A DNA stretch of 64,000 bases from Terriglobales bacterium (lineage in GTDB: Bacteria > Acidobacteriota > Terriglobia > Bryobacterales > Bryobacteraceae), in the NCBI GenBank assembly GCA_027485675.1, contig JAIXQP010000043.1:1-64000 (forward strand), given 5' to 3'. Shown here one piece after another: positions 43,891 through 53,343 of the stretch (position 1 is its first letter; each line of letters opens with the position of its first letter). The notes under the pieces are model-generated. The model was not told the DNA's origin. It ran no database searches and was given only the letters and a program-made list of their open reading frames with translations. The translations under genes were made by a program, and so were the position numbers.

Positions 43891-44784
43891 ATGCGGAAGT
43901 TACTCGGCATTGTTTGTGGATTAGCGGGTTTATTGAGCGGGCAGACGGCGGCGCGGTATGAGGCGGCGCGGGCGGAGGCGATTACGCCACGGGCGGGCGA
44001 GCCGGCGTGGATGGACTGGGAGAAGGTGCGGCGGGGGATGGCGTTTGGTGCGCAGCACCGGGGGGTGATTGGCATGACTTGGGGGACGACTTCGTTCTAC
44101 GAGACGTTGGGGGCGCGGGACGCGGCGCCGATCTTTGTAGCGACGAGGAGTTTAGAGACGGACCGGGCGCGGGTGGCGCGAACGGCGCGCGCGTTTGGGG
44201 AGTTGACGGGGCCGCAGGAGGGCGTGGAGGAGTTCCGGAGCAAGAACCTGTTGCGGGCGCGGGAGTTGGGGCGCATGCACGAGGCGTTGGCGCGGACGGA
44301 GGCGATCCGGGAGTTGGGATGGAACCCGGCGGAGCGCCGGTTGTTTAATCAGCAGGCGTATGCGGGGATTGTGCATGCGTTTGCGCTGCGGCCGGTGGTG
44401 GCGTTGCTGGCGCAGAAGCGGGTAAGTTTGGAGGCGGACCGGGAGGCGATTGAGGGGTGGCTGCACCTGTGGAGTGTGTTGAGTTACGCGATGGGTTTGG
44501 CGGAGGACTTGATGCCGGCGGACTATGCGACGGCGGTGCGGCGGGATGAGGAGTTACGGAAGCGGCAGCTGGTGCCGAGTCCGGGGTTGAGCCGGGATGG
44601 GATGTTCCGGATGTTGTTGCAGGTGTCGGCTGACGGCATGCGGCGGCGGGGCGCGCCGGGGGATGCGCGGGTGATGGCGGTGGAGGGGATGCTGCGGAGT
44701 TTGGCGTTGGCGCCGGGGTTGGCGGAGTCGTTGGGGCTGGCGGGGGCGGATGCGCGGGAGCGGCTGTTGGCGTTGGAGTTCTAA
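43891..44784 (+). CDS. MpaB-like (DUF2236) oxygenase-family protein, exported
   Basis: 297 residues with an N-terminal signal (MRKLLGIVCGLAGLLSGQTA). WMDWEKVRRGMAFGAQHRGV, RELGRMHEALARTEAI and NPAERRLFNQQAYAGIVHAF followed by ALRPVVALLAQKRVS resemble the MpaB/DUF2236 helical haem-binding fold, including a His in the RMHEAL helix. Some homologues are latex-clearing or ring-cleaving oxygenases. The similarity is by impression; the function is open. It converges on the penicillin acylase gene with a 5-base gap. Confidence 0.55.
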   Translation: MRKLLGIVCGLAGLLSGQTAARYEAARAEAITPRAGEPAWMDWEKVRRGMAFGAQHRGVIGMTWGTTSFYETLGARDAAPIFVATRSLETDRARVARTARAFGELTGPQEGVEEFRSKNLLRARELGRMHEALARTEAIRELGWNPAERRLFNQQAYAGIVHAFALRPVVALLAQKRVSLEADREAIEGWLHLWSVLSYAMGLAEDLMPADYATAVRRDEELRKRQLVPSPGLSRDGMFRMLLQVSADGMRRRGAPGDARVMAVEGMLRSLALAPGLAESLGLAGADARERLLALEF

Positions 44785-44789
44785 GTGAG

Positions 44790-46952
44790 TTAGTTGCCCG
44801 GTTGATAGGTGCGTTTGGCGTTGGCTTTGATTTGCGCGGGGTGGAAGTGGACCTCGCGGAGGTCGCCTTTGACGTAGCGCTCGGCCTGGTCGTTGAAGTG
44901 GGGCGAGGCAGGGTTGCCGCTTTCGCCGCCGGCGGAGATCGCGCGGGCGCGGACCTGTTTGCCGAACTCGACTACGGCGACGAAGCTGTTGCCGGAGGTG
45001 CCGTACCACTTCTTCGTGCCGGGCTTGGGCGCGGCGCCGAAGGAGGCGAGCGAACCCCAGACGCCGGAGGTGAAGCCGACGGGGAGGCTGGGCTTGGCAT
45101 CATCAAACGGGTGGACGATGTCGCCGGTTATACGCTGGAAGCGGTTGATGTCGCCCCAAGGGGTCTGCCATTTGCCGAACTCCTTTTCGAGGTTGTCGCA
45201 GCCGACGGCGAGGGCGTGGAGGAGGATGTCCTTCGGGGCTTCCTTGGCGATGGACTCGGCAAAAGAGAGGCTGATGGAGCGGCCCGTGGAGCGGCGGAGA
45301 AGGTCGTTGGCCCAGTAGATGGCGAGGGAGGTGGCGACGGAGTCGGTGGACCAGCGGTAGTCCCAGGCCTTCAAAATGGCGATTGGCGGGGCGAGTTTGG
45401 CTTTGAGCGGGTCACTATTGGGCGTGGATTCCCAGGCGTTGATGAGGGCGGGAATGGGCTTTTCAAACCAGGGCAGGTAGGAGTCGTAGGCGGCGGCGAG
45501 GAGCGAATCGACGGTGAAGTTCTTGACGCCGTCGAGGACCTTGATGGCGTGGAGGCCGCGGGGGGATTCGACGCCGCGCTCGGCGTAGGCGGGGAAGTTC
45601 TCCTTCTTCGGGCTGTTGGGGCCGGCGGCGGACCAGGGGCTGTTGTTGGCGTTATAGACCCAGCCGGAGGCGGGGTTGATGACTTCGGGGAGGTCAGTGA
45701 GGGTGTGGGGCGCGCCCCAGTCGGTGGCGGGATTGGCGCCATCGACGGGTTTGGTCCAATCGAATTGGGGGTCGCGTTTGGGGAGGAAGTTGCCGTGGTA
45801 GTAGGCGATGGCGCCGTCGGCGTCGGCGTAGAGGGTGTTGTTGGAGGAGTTTGTTTTGAGCTCCATGGTTTCGCGGAAGGCTTTGTGGTTGCGGGCCTTG
45901 GTGCGGAGATAGGACTGGGAGAGGGCCTTGACGGGTTCGTCCATGATGGAGACGGCGACCCATTGGCCGTCGATGGCGCGGACGATGGGTCCGTGGTGGG
46001 TGCGGTAGGTGGTGAACGTCTTGCGGGCAAGGCCGGCGGGGGTTTTGTAGGCGAGGGTGACGGTTTCGGTGAGGACGGGGCGCGTGGTCGAGCCGTGTTT
46101 ATAGACGTGGCCGGTGGGGGTCTTTTCGACGGTTTCGCGGAACTCGTCGATGACGTCGACGCCGGAGGAGGTGTGCATCCAGCCGGCACGGTCGTTGAAG
46201 CCCTGATAGATGAAGAACTGACCCCAGGTGGCGGCGCCGTAGGCGTTGAGACCTTCCTTCGAGGTCATCTGGAGTTCGGAGCGGAAGTAGAAGGAGGTAT
46301 GCGGATTGATGAGGAGGAGGGCGCGTTTGTTGACCGTGTTGGCGGGGGCGATGGAGATGCCGTTGGAGCCACGGGGTTCGGTATCGGGGAAGGGGTCGTA
46401 GGCGGCGAGGGTTTGGGCGCCGTCGCCGTAGAAGGCTTGGAGTTCGCGGAGATTAATGCGTTCAATGTCGCCGCCGATGCTGCCTTCGGTGAAGCTGAGG
46501 GCCATCCAGGGTTCGAAGCGGGTGAGGACGCGGGGCTTGGTTTCGGGGTGGGTGTGGAGGTAGTAGTTGAGGCCGTCGGCGAAGGCGTCCATGAGCTTCT
46601 TGAGCCAGGCGGGGCTGGCGGCGTAGTGGGCTTGGAGCTTGGCGGAGCTGACGTAGAGGCGGGCGCGGAGGTCCTGGTAGAGCTTGGCTTCGCCTTCGGC
46701 TTCGGCGGTGCGGCCGAGGGCGGTGAGGTAGTTGGCTTCGATGCGGGGGAAGTCGTCTTCGGCCTGGGCGTAGAGGGCGCCGAAGACGGCGTCGGCGTCG
46801 GTTTTGCCGGAGACGTGGGCGATGCCCCAGTTGTCGCGGGTGATGGTGATTTGCTTGGCCTGGCGTTGCCAGCGGGCGAGTTCAGCGGGGTCGGGAGCGG
46901 CGAGGAGGAGGCCGGGGAGGAGAAGCGGGAGGAGAAGGCGGGGCGCGAGCAT
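44790..46952 (-). CDS. Penicillin acylase / acylhomoserine lactone acylase family
   Basis: 720 residues with a signal peptide (MLAPRLLLPLLLPGLLLAAP). The N-terminal nucleophile Ser follows the spacer peptide at about residue 195 (TEPRGSNGISIAP), and the beta chain continues with LLLINPHTSFYFRSELQM and the HGSTTRPVLTETVTL region. The alpha-chain opening ITRDNWGIAHVSGKTDADAV is standard. Such Ntn hydrolases self-process in the periplasm and cleave amide bonds of beta-lactams, N-acyl homoserine lactones or other acyl amides. Which substrate applies cannot be told. Confidence 0.92.
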   Translation of the reverse strand: MLAPRLLLPLLLPGLLLAAPDPAELARWQRQAKQITITRDNWGIAHVSGKTDADAVFGALYAQAEDDFPRIEANYLTALGRTAEAEGEAKLYQDLRARLYVSSAKLQAHYAASPAWLKKLMDAFADGLNYYLHTHPETKPRVLTRFEPWMALSFTEGSIGGDIERINLRELQAFYGDGAQTLAAYDPFPDTEPRGSNGISIAPANTVNKRALLLINPHTSFYFRSELQMTSKEGLNAYGAATWGQFFIYQGFNDRAGWMHTSSGVDVIDEFRETVEKTPTGHVYKHGSTTRPVLTETVTLAYKTPAGLARKTFTTYRTHHGPIVRAIDGQWVAVSIMDEPVKALSQSYLRTKARNHKAFRETMELKTNSSNNTLYADADGAIAYYHGNFLPKRDPQFDWTKPVDGANPATDWGAPHTLTDLPEVINPASGWVYNANNSPWSAAGPNSPKKENFPAYAERGVESPRGLHAIKVLDGVKNFTVDSLLAAAYDSYLPWFEKPIPALINAWESTPNSDPLKAKLAPPIAILKAWDYRWSTDSVATSLAIYWANDLLRRSTGRSISLSFAESIAKEAPKDILLHALAVGCDNLEKEFGKWQTPWGDINRFQRITGDIVHPFDDAKPSLPVGFTSGVWGSLASFGAAPKPGTKKWYGTSGNSFVAVVEFGKQVRARAISAGGESGNPASPHFNDQAERYVKGDLREVHFHPAQIKANAKRTYQPGN

Positions 46953-46993
46953 CGTTTTTCGATCTTAGCTCATGCCCCGCGGGTGGGGTTGGA

Positions 46994-48088
46994 TCAGGCG
47001 GGTTTGTATTCGGCGTTGGCGCGGTCGATCATGGCGCGGATCCAGGCGACGGTGTAGCCGACGGCGACGCGGGGGCCGCCGACCATGGTGGGGAAGTGGT
47101 CGCCAATGATGATCCCGTCGAAGTTGACCTCGCGGAGGGCCTTCATGGCGGCGTACATATCGTAGTAGCCGTTGTCGACGAAGGTTTCGACGAAGTGGGG
47201 CAGGGGAGCGGACATGTTGCGCATGTGGACCTTCCAAATCTTGCCGCGTTCGCCGAAGTATTTGATGGCGGAGACGACGTCGGCGCCCATGAGTTCGCCG
47301 CCTTCGAGCCAGGTACCGATGCAGAAGCAGACGCCGACGTGGGTGGAGTTGGCCACTTCGAGGGCGCGTTTGTAGCCTTCGAAGGTGCCGAAGATGTGGC
47401 GGGGGACGCCGGCGAGCATGGGGACTGGCGGGTCGTCCGGGTGGATGCCGATGAATACGTTGTTCTCTTCGGCGACCGGGGCGACTTTGCGGATGAAGTA
47501 CTCGTAGTTGTCCCAGAGCTCCTGCTCGGTGTAGACGCGGCCGTGGGAGAGGGGGCCTTTGAAGATCTTGCCAGCCCAGGTGCCCTGGCCGCCTTTGGCG
47601 AGGTTGAAGGCGCGGGCGGAGGCGTTGCCGCGGGTGGTTTCGCGCTCGGTGGCCCAGATGCCGTTGCCCATGTGGGCGTAGGTGACGTAGTGGATGCCGG
47701 CTTTGCCGCAGTTTTGGAGGTAGCGTTTATAGGCTTCGATGCGTTCTTCGCGGCCGGGGAGATTGAGGACGATCTCTTCCTGGTTGCGATTGCCATCGTG
47801 GCCGATGTTGAAGACGCGGAGGCCGGCGGATTCGACTTTGGCTTTGATGCGGCGGAAGTTTTCGACGTTGTCGTCTTCGCGTTTGATGGTGACGGAGGTA
47901 TAGCGGGCGCCGACCTGGTTCATGAACTGGAGGTCTTCGTCGCTGGGGTCGGCGCCGAGTTGCATGGCCATTTTCATGCCGGGGGACCAGGGGGTGATTT
48001 TGGGTGGATTGACCTTGAGGGGGGCGGCGGGCGCGGAGGCCGCGGCGGCGAGGCTGGCGGCGTGCAGGGCGAAATCGCGGCGTTTCAT
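46994..48088 (-). CDS. UxuA-like mannonate dehydratase homologue with Tat signal
   Basis: 364 residues. MKRRDFALHAASLAAAASAP is a twin-arginine signal, unusual because UxuA enzymes are cytoplasmic. The body has the UxuA/TIM-barrel blocks FIGIHPDDPPVPMLAGVPR, VGVCFCIGTWLEGGELMGAD, KIWKVHMRNM and FDGIIIGDHFPTMVGGPRVA with the conserved His, Cys, Asp and His metal ligands. It may act on an exported uronate or be a related isomerase/epimerase. The altronate dehydratase gene is nearby on the same strand. Confidence 0.8.
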   Translation of the reverse strand: MKRRDFALHAASLAAAASAPAAPLKVNPPKITPWSPGMKMAMQLGADPSDEDLQFMNQVGARYTSVTIKREDDNVENFRRIKAKVESAGLRVFNIGHDGNRNQEEIVLNLPGREERIEAYKRYLQNCGKAGIHYVTYAHMGNGIWATERETTRGNASARAFNLAKGGQGTWAGKIFKGPLSHGRVYTEQELWDNYEYFIRKVAPVAEENNVFIGIHPDDPPVPMLAGVPRHIFGTFEGYKRALEVANSTHVGVCFCIGTWLEGGELMGADVVSAIKYFGERGKIWKVHMRNMSAPLPHFVETFVDNGYYDMYAAMKALREVNFDGIIIGDHFPTMVGGPRVAVGYTVAWIRAMIDRANAEYKPA

Positions 48089-48107
48089 TTGGCGCGATCA
48101 TATACCC

Positions 48108-48299
48108 TTAAGCCGGGCCGATGCTGAGGCCGGCATCGAAGGCGGCCTTTTCGAAGGCGAGGGCGTCGGCGAGCTCTTCGGGCAGGTCGAACTGCAGGGT
48201 GTAGCGGTCGAAATTGTCGCGCATCCACTGGTCGGCCGTTTTGTTCTCGGCGGTGAAGACGGTGCGGGAGTAGTCGGAAAACTGAGAGATATCGGCCAC
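48108..48299 (-). CDS. Small hypothetical protein
   Basis: 63 residues from a GTG start (ADISQFSDYSRTVFTAENKT), charged and helical, with no recognised motif. The GTG comes 3 bases after the histidine kinase stop and the gene ends 19 bases before the UxuA-like gene, so it would be co-transcribed. It might be a small partner of the kinase, but that is a guess. Confidence 0.45.
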   Translation of the reverse strand: MADISQFSDYSRTVFTAENKTADQWMRDNFDRYTLQFDLPEELADALAFEKAAFDAGLSIGPA

Positions 48300-48302
48300 G
48301 CT

Positions 48303-51300
48303 TTAGAGCGTAGCAACCGCCGGGATCCAGGTGGCAAGGGCGCGTTCGAGTTCGCCACGGTGGAGGGGTTTGGTGAGGTAGTCGTTCATGCCCGAGGCCA
48401 GGCAGCGTTCGCGATCCCCGGGGAGGGCGTTGGCGGTCAGGGCGACGATGGGCGTCTGGTTGCCGGCGGTGCGGAGGGCGGCGGTGGCGGCGAAGCCGTC
48501 CAACAAGGGCATCTGGCAATCCATGAGGATGAGCTGGTATTCACGGGTGCTCGCGAGCGTGACGGCTTGTTGGCCATCACTGGCGAGGTCGGCCTGGAGA
48601 CCTAACCGTTCGAGGAGGCGAAGAGCAAGGGTTTGGTTGATCGGATTGTCTTCGGCCAACAGAACGCGCGCTTTGGCTAGCGCGGGGCGGGGCGCGGCGG
48701 GTTGTTGCGGCGTCAGTTCAGGAGGCGCCACTAGCAGGAGGCGCTCGACCAGCCGAATCAGTTGATCCGGACGGGAGACGGGCTTGGGCAGAATCTCGGA
48801 GTAGCCAAGGTCGTACCAGGGTTGGGCTTCGAGGCGGGAACTGGGCCCCGGGGGCAAGATGACGAGAGGGAGATGCGGGACGAGAGTACGCAGTTTCGTG
48901 GCGGCGTCGGCGGGTGAGGCGTCCGGTAGTGTGGCATCGAGTAGGGCCGCCGTAAAGGATCGCGAACCGCCGGCGAGTAGGGCGCTTGCGGCGGCGATGG
49001 AATCGGCGCAGGCGTAGGACCAGCCGAAGGCCTCGCACCAGGCGGTGAGCACGGAGCGGGCGGGAGCGAAGTCGTCAATGAGGAGCAGATGCGGCGTAGG
49101 GGTGAGGTGCGGGTGAGAGGCGAGAGTGGGAGGATCGCTCTCCGGGACGGGTAAGGTGAAAAAGAAGGTGGATCCCGAACCCTCGTCGCTGCGAAACCCG
49201 ATCTGGCCGTCCATGGCTTCCACCAGATGCCGGGAGATGGCCAGGCCGAGCCCCGTACCTCCGAAGCGCCGGGCGGCGGAGGTATCGACCTGGACGAACT
49301 TGCCGAAGAGACTGGATTGTTTTTCCGGCGGAATGCCAATACCGGTATCGATGACGGCGATGCGGAGACCGGCCGCGGTGGATTCGGCACGCAAAATGAT
49401 CGAGCCGCGTTCGGTGAACTTCAAGGCATTACCGAGCAGATTGAGCAGCACCTGCCGGATGCGGCCGGCGTCTCCAATGGCGAAGCGGGGCACCTGCGGC
49501 CCCCAGTCGAGCAGGAGTTCGACCGCCGAAGAGAGCAGCCCGGGGCGGAGGAGTTCGACGACTTCGACGGCGGCTTCGCGCACATCACAGGGGAGTTTTT
49601 CGAGCGTGAGACGGCCGGCTTCAATCTTCGAGAAGTCGAGAATGTCGTTGATGATGCTGAGGAGCGCTTCGGCGGAATGGCGCACGGTTTCCACATATTC
49701 GCGCTGGTCGGCGGCGAGGGGAGTGTCGGCCAGCAGATCGGCGAAGCCGATGACCCCGTTCATGGGGGTGCGGATCTCATGGCTCATGTTGGCGAGGAAT
49801 TCGCTCTTGGCGCGGGAGGCGTCCTCGGCGGCCTGCCGGGCCAATTCGAGTTGGCGTGCCGACTCCTTTTGCTGGGTCAGGTCGGCGCCGACGGCGAGAA
49901 ACCCAACGATTCCGTTGGCGGCGTCGCGGAGGGCGGTGACGGAGAGCAGGACCGGGAAGCGGGACCCATCCTTGCGAACAAGGGTCCATTCGTGGGTGCT
50001 GGGAAGATTGAACCGGGCGGGAGCGGTGCAGACTTCGAAGGGATCGATGCAGACAATGCCATGTTCCGCGGAGATGGCGGCCGCGCGCGCTTTGATTTCG
50101 GCACGGTCATGGAACAGTTCCGGCCTTTGCCGATCGACGAGTTCGGCGGCGGAGTAGCCGAGCAGTCGTTCCGCCGCGCCGTTGAAGGACCGGATGATGC
50201 CGTCGGGCGAAGTGGCGACGACCGCAAAGCCGGCGAAATCGTGGAAGGCGGTCTGCCAGGATATGGCGGCGGAGAGCCGATTTTCCACCTCGCGGCGGTC
50301 CGTGACGTCCCGGGCGAGGATGAGCGAGTCCTCATGCGCCGGCACGCGGCGCAGTTCGAGCAGACGGGACCCCAGTTCGCACTCCCAGGTGGCGCCGTTG
50401 GTCTGCGACAGCAGCGCCTCGATGGCGGCGGCGACCGGGTGGAGGACGACCTTTGCGCCGTCCTGCGAGGTGGTCAGCGCCGGGAAGCCGGGAGGGGTGT
50501 GGACATCCAGGAGTTCTCGGGAGGGGCCGATGCGCAACAGGGCGTCCGGGAGGGCGTCGAGGAGGTCGCGGTGCCGCAACTCGGAACGGCGGATCTGCTC
50601 ATTGCGCTCGCGTTCGAGCGACACGTCTTGTATCGTGCCGTTGATCACGTCGCAGCGGCCGTCGGCAAAGTGCGGCTCGCCGATGGAACGTACCCAGATC
50701 CCCCGGCCCTGGGCGGTGATGAGTGGCCATTCCCGGTCCCAGGACTCGCCGTCTTCAATCGCGGCGGCGACGCAGCGGCGGACCTCACTAGCGATCTGCG
50801 GGGTATAAAAGTTGAGGACGTTTTCGAGCGAAGGTACGAAACTGGAATCCACTTCGTGGATGCGGTAGGTCTCTTCGGTCCAGGTGGGGATATTCGAGCG
50901 GAGATCGATCTGCCAGGCGCCTACCTTGGCCAGTTCGGACATATGGGCCAACTGGCGGGCGCTTTCGCGCAGGCGCCTTTCATCCTTCTTCCGCTCGGTG
51001 ATGTCGAGCGAGAGGCCCATGAAGCCGGTGAGTACACCGGCCGCGTCATGCAGAGGTTGAAACTCGATGTTGACCCAGTAGTTGGACCCATTGCGATGGT
51101 AGTTCAGGATTTCCACCGAAAAGCCTTCCGCCGCGGCCAACCCTTCGCGGATGCGGACAACGGCAGCCGGGTCTGTGTCCGGACCCTGGAGAAACGATCC
51201 CGGTTTCAGCCCGACCACCTCCGGCAGGGTAAAGCCGGTGAGGCGGGTGAATCCTTCGTTGATCCATTCGATGCGGCCCTTCACCCCGGTGACGATGACG

Positions 51301-51731
51301 GCATTGCTGGTAGCGGCGGCGACCTTGGCCAGCCGTTCCAGGTCTGCCTCCAGTTGTTTCTGTTCGGTAATGTCGCGGGCAGCGGCGTAGACCAATCCGT
51401 TTTCGTCCCGGTTGGCCGACCAACTCAGCCACTTGTAGGAGCCGTCGGCGCAACGATACCGATTTTCGAAATTCTTGCTCGGCCGGCCTGCCTTGCGGCG
51501 GGCCGCGGCAGCGGCCGTGGGCGCCGCATCATCAGGATGGAGAAGTTCCGCGAATGGACGCGAGTAAAGGACTTCCGGACGGTGGCCCAGAAACCGTTCG
51601 AACGAGGGATTGAGCCATAGGAAAAAACCGTCCGGCGAGACCATGCAGAGCATGGCCTCCGAGTTCTGGCAGAATCGCGCGAAGTCCACCTGGGGGGGAA
51701 CGAATGGGGATTCCTGTGCAGAAGCGCGCAT
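48303..51731 (-). CDS. Multi-PAS hybrid sensor histidine kinase with two receiver domains
   Basis: 1142 residues, no transmembrane segment, so probably cytoplasmic. Several PAS/PAC modules cover residues 1-630 (for example LCMVSPDGFFLWLNPSFERF and GRIEWINEGFTRLTGFTLPE). HisKA has its His near 652 (EFLANMSHEIRTPMNGVIGF); the ATPase domain has the N box (LLNLLGNALKFTERG), VIDTGIGIPPEKQSSLF and GGTGLGLAISRHLVEAMDG. A first, variant receiver domain (ALLDATLPDAS, Asp near 932) precedes a canonical one (LILMDCQMPLLDGFAATAAL, Asp near 1070). No HPt domain is present, so phosphorelay must use another protein. It lies among hexuronate genes. Confidence 0.93.
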   Translation of the reverse strand: MRASAQESPFVPPQVDFARFCQNSEAMLCMVSPDGFFLWLNPSFERFLGHRPEVLYSRPFAELLHPDDAAPTAAAAARRKAGRPSKNFENRYRCADGSYKWLSWSANRDENGLVYAAARDITEQKQLEADLERLAKVAAATSNAVIVTGVKGRIEWINEGFTRLTGFTLPEVVGLKPGSFLQGPDTDPAAVVRIREGLAAAEGFSVEILNYHRNGSNYWVNIEFQPLHDAAGVLTGFMGLSLDITERKKDERRLRESARQLAHMSELAKVGAWQIDLRSNIPTWTEETYRIHEVDSSFVPSLENVLNFYTPQIASEVRRCVAAAIEDGESWDREWPLITAQGRGIWVRSIGEPHFADGRCDVINGTIQDVSLERERNEQIRRSELRHRDLLDALPDALLRIGPSRELLDVHTPPGFPALTTSQDGAKVVLHPVAAAIEALLSQTNGATWECELGSRLLELRRVPAHEDSLILARDVTDRREVENRLSAAISWQTAFHDFAGFAVVATSPDGIIRSFNGAAERLLGYSAAELVDRQRPELFHDRAEIKARAAAISAEHGIVCIDPFEVCTAPARFNLPSTHEWTLVRKDGSRFPVLLSVTALRDAANGIVGFLAVGADLTQQKESARQLELARQAAEDASRAKSEFLANMSHEIRTPMNGVIGFADLLADTPLAADQREYVETVRHSAEALLSIINDILDFSKIEAGRLTLEKLPCDVREAAVEVVELLRPGLLSSAVELLLDWGPQVPRFAIGDAGRIRQVLLNLLGNALKFTERGSIILRAESTAAGLRIAVIDTGIGIPPEKQSSLFGKFVQVDTSAARRFGGTGLGLAISRHLVEAMDGQIGFRSDEGSGSTFFFTLPVPESDPPTLASHPHLTPTPHLLLIDDFAPARSVLTAWCEAFGWSYACADSIAAASALLAGGSRSFTAALLDATLPDASPADAATKLRTLVPHLPLVILPPGPSSRLEAQPWYDLGYSEILPKPVSRPDQLIRLVERLLLVAPPELTPQQPAAPRPALAKARVLLAEDNPINQTLALRLLERLGLQADLASDGQQAVTLASTREYQLILMDCQMPLLDGFAATAALRTAGNQTPIVALTANALPGDRERCLASGMNDYLTKPLHRGELERALATWIPAVATL

Positions 51732-51801
51732 GCAGCCTTACAGAGTATATCGGTCTGCCGCCCAATTCTTTCATTAAATTCTGCGCCAAGCGGCGCGAAG
51801 T

Positions 51802-53343
51802 TTACATGACCGGACCGATGCGCCAGGGTACGAACTCCTGATGGCCCAGGCGTTCGGCACAGGTTTTCTCGCCGCTGGCGACTCGGAGAATGAAGTCGAA
51901 GATCTCCTTGCCGATTTGCTGCACGGTGGCATCGCCGTCGGCGATGCGGCCGGCATTGATATCCATGTTGTCGCGCATGCGGCGGAAGGTGTTGGAGTTG
52001 GTAGCGACCTTGACGACCGGAACCGTGGGGAAGCCGATGGCGGAGCCGCGGCCGGTGGTGAAACAGATGACGTTGCAGCCGCCGGCGGCGAGGCCGGAGA
52101 GGGAGACGGGGTCGTAGCCGGGGGTGTTCATGAAGCCGAAGCCGGGTTCGGTGATGCGTTCGGCGTATTCATACACCTGGGTCAGGGTGCTGGTGCCGCC
52201 CTTGGCCACGGCGCCGAGGCTCTTTTCCAGGATGTTCGTCAGGCCGCCTTCCTTGTTGCCGGGGGAGGGGTTGTCGTTGAAGTTCGAGCCCTTGAACTGG
52301 TTGAGGTACTCCTTGTACTCGGCGATCATGCGGAGGAGTTTTTCGCCGGTGGCCCGGTTGCGGGCGCGTTTGACGAGGAGGTGTTCGGCGCCGATGATTT
52401 CCGTGGTTTCGGCCAGGATGCTGGCGGCGCCGATTTCGGCGAGCAGGTCCGAGCAGTAGCCGAGGGCCGGGTTGGCGGTGATGCCGGAGAAGGAGTCCGA
52501 ACCGCCGCAGTTGAGGCCGAGGGTGATGAGACTGGCGGGGAGTTCGGTGCGGGCTTCGGCGGCGAGGGCGTCCATCTGTTCGTTGATGAACTTGCGGGCG
52601 GCTTCGACGGCGCCGCGGGTGCCGCCGGAACCTTGCAGAGTCATGCCCATGAGGCGGCTGCTGCGCGGGGCGTTGGGGCCGAGGTAGTGGTCGATCTGGT
52701 TGACTTCGCAGCCGAGGCCGAGGATGATGGCGGCGCCGACGTTGGGGTGGGCGAGCACGCCGGCGAGGGTGCGGCGGAGCTGGTCCGTATCCGGCCCGAT
52801 GGAGTGGCCGCAGCCTTCACCGTGGGGGAAGGCGACGACGCCGTCGACGTGGGGCGGAAGGCTGGCGGGGTCGAAGCTTTCGGCGATGAGTTCGGCGGTG
52901 TGGGCGGCGCAGTTGGAGGCGGCGACGACGGCGACGTAGTTCCGGGTGCCGGCCCGGCCGTCTTCGCGCTTGTAACCCATGAAGGTGGGGATGTTAGCGG
53001 GAAGCGGGGGATAGGGGACTTCGGCGGGGGGGAACTCGTAGTTAAACGTCTGCTCCTCGAAGAGCACGTTATGGGTATGGATGTGCTGGCCGGGCTCGAT
53101 AGTGACCTTCGAGCGGCCGATGACCTGGCCGTAGCGGAGGATGCGGTCGCCGGCGGGGATGGTCTTGAGGCAGACCTTGTGGCCGGCGGGGATGGAGTCC
53201 TTAGTGATGACCGTGACGCCGCCGATACGGAGTTCGGCGCCGGGGGAGACGGGGACGCGCAGGACGGCGACGTTGTCGGTGGGGTGGAGGTGGATCGCGG
53301 AGTTCTCCGCGGTAGGCATTTTTTCGATATCGACGAGGCTCAT
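51802..53343 (-). CDS. uxaA: Altronate dehydratase
   Basis: 513 residues: an N-terminal SAF domain (residues 1-95) and the dehydratase domain with GYKREDGRAGTRNYVAVVAA, FPHGEGCGHSIG, LGLGCEVNQI, LNCGGSDSFSGITANPALGY, GLAAGGCNVICFTTGRGSAI and FPTVPVVKVATNS. Conserved Cys and His residues support an iron-dependent enzyme converting D-altronate to 2-keto-3-deoxygluconate in galacturonate breakdown. Galactarate dehydratase is a possible alternative, but the motif set and length favour UxaA. The start overlaps the HIT-like gene stop (ATGA). Confidence 0.9.
   Translation of the reverse strand: MSLVDIEKMPTAENSAIHLHPTDNVAVLRVPVSPGAELRIGGVTVITKDSIPAGHKVCLKTIPAGDRILRYGQVIGRSKVTIEPGQHIHTHNVLFEEQTFNYEFPPAEVPYPPLPANIPTFMGYKREDGRAGTRNYVAVVAASNCAAHTAELIAESFDPASLPPHVDGVVAFPHGEGCGHSIGPDTDQLRRTLAGVLAHPNVGAAIILGLGCEVNQIDHYLGPNAPRSSRLMGMTLQGSGGTRGAVEAARKFINEQMDALAAEARTELPASLITLGLNCGGSDSFSGITANPALGYCSDLLAEIGAASILAETTEIIGAEHLLVKRARNRATGEKLLRMIAEYKEYLNQFKGSNFNDNPSPGNKEGGLTNILEKSLGAVAKGGTSTLTQVYEYAERITEPGFGFMNTPGYDPVSLSGLAAGGCNVICFTTGRGSAIGFPTVPVVKVATNSNTFRRMRDNMDINAGRIADGDATVQQIGKEIFDFILRVASGEKTCAERLGHQEFVPWRIGPVM

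Noticed and set aside
44802-47057. A 751-residue plus-strand open frame opposite the penicillin acylase gene
   Set aside because: Low-complexity Gly/Val/Glu antisense; the minus strand has the signal peptide and the acylase motifs.
49227-51620. A 797-residue plus-strand open frame opposite the histidine kinase gene
   Set aside because: Antisense to a protein with complete kinase and receiver motifs.
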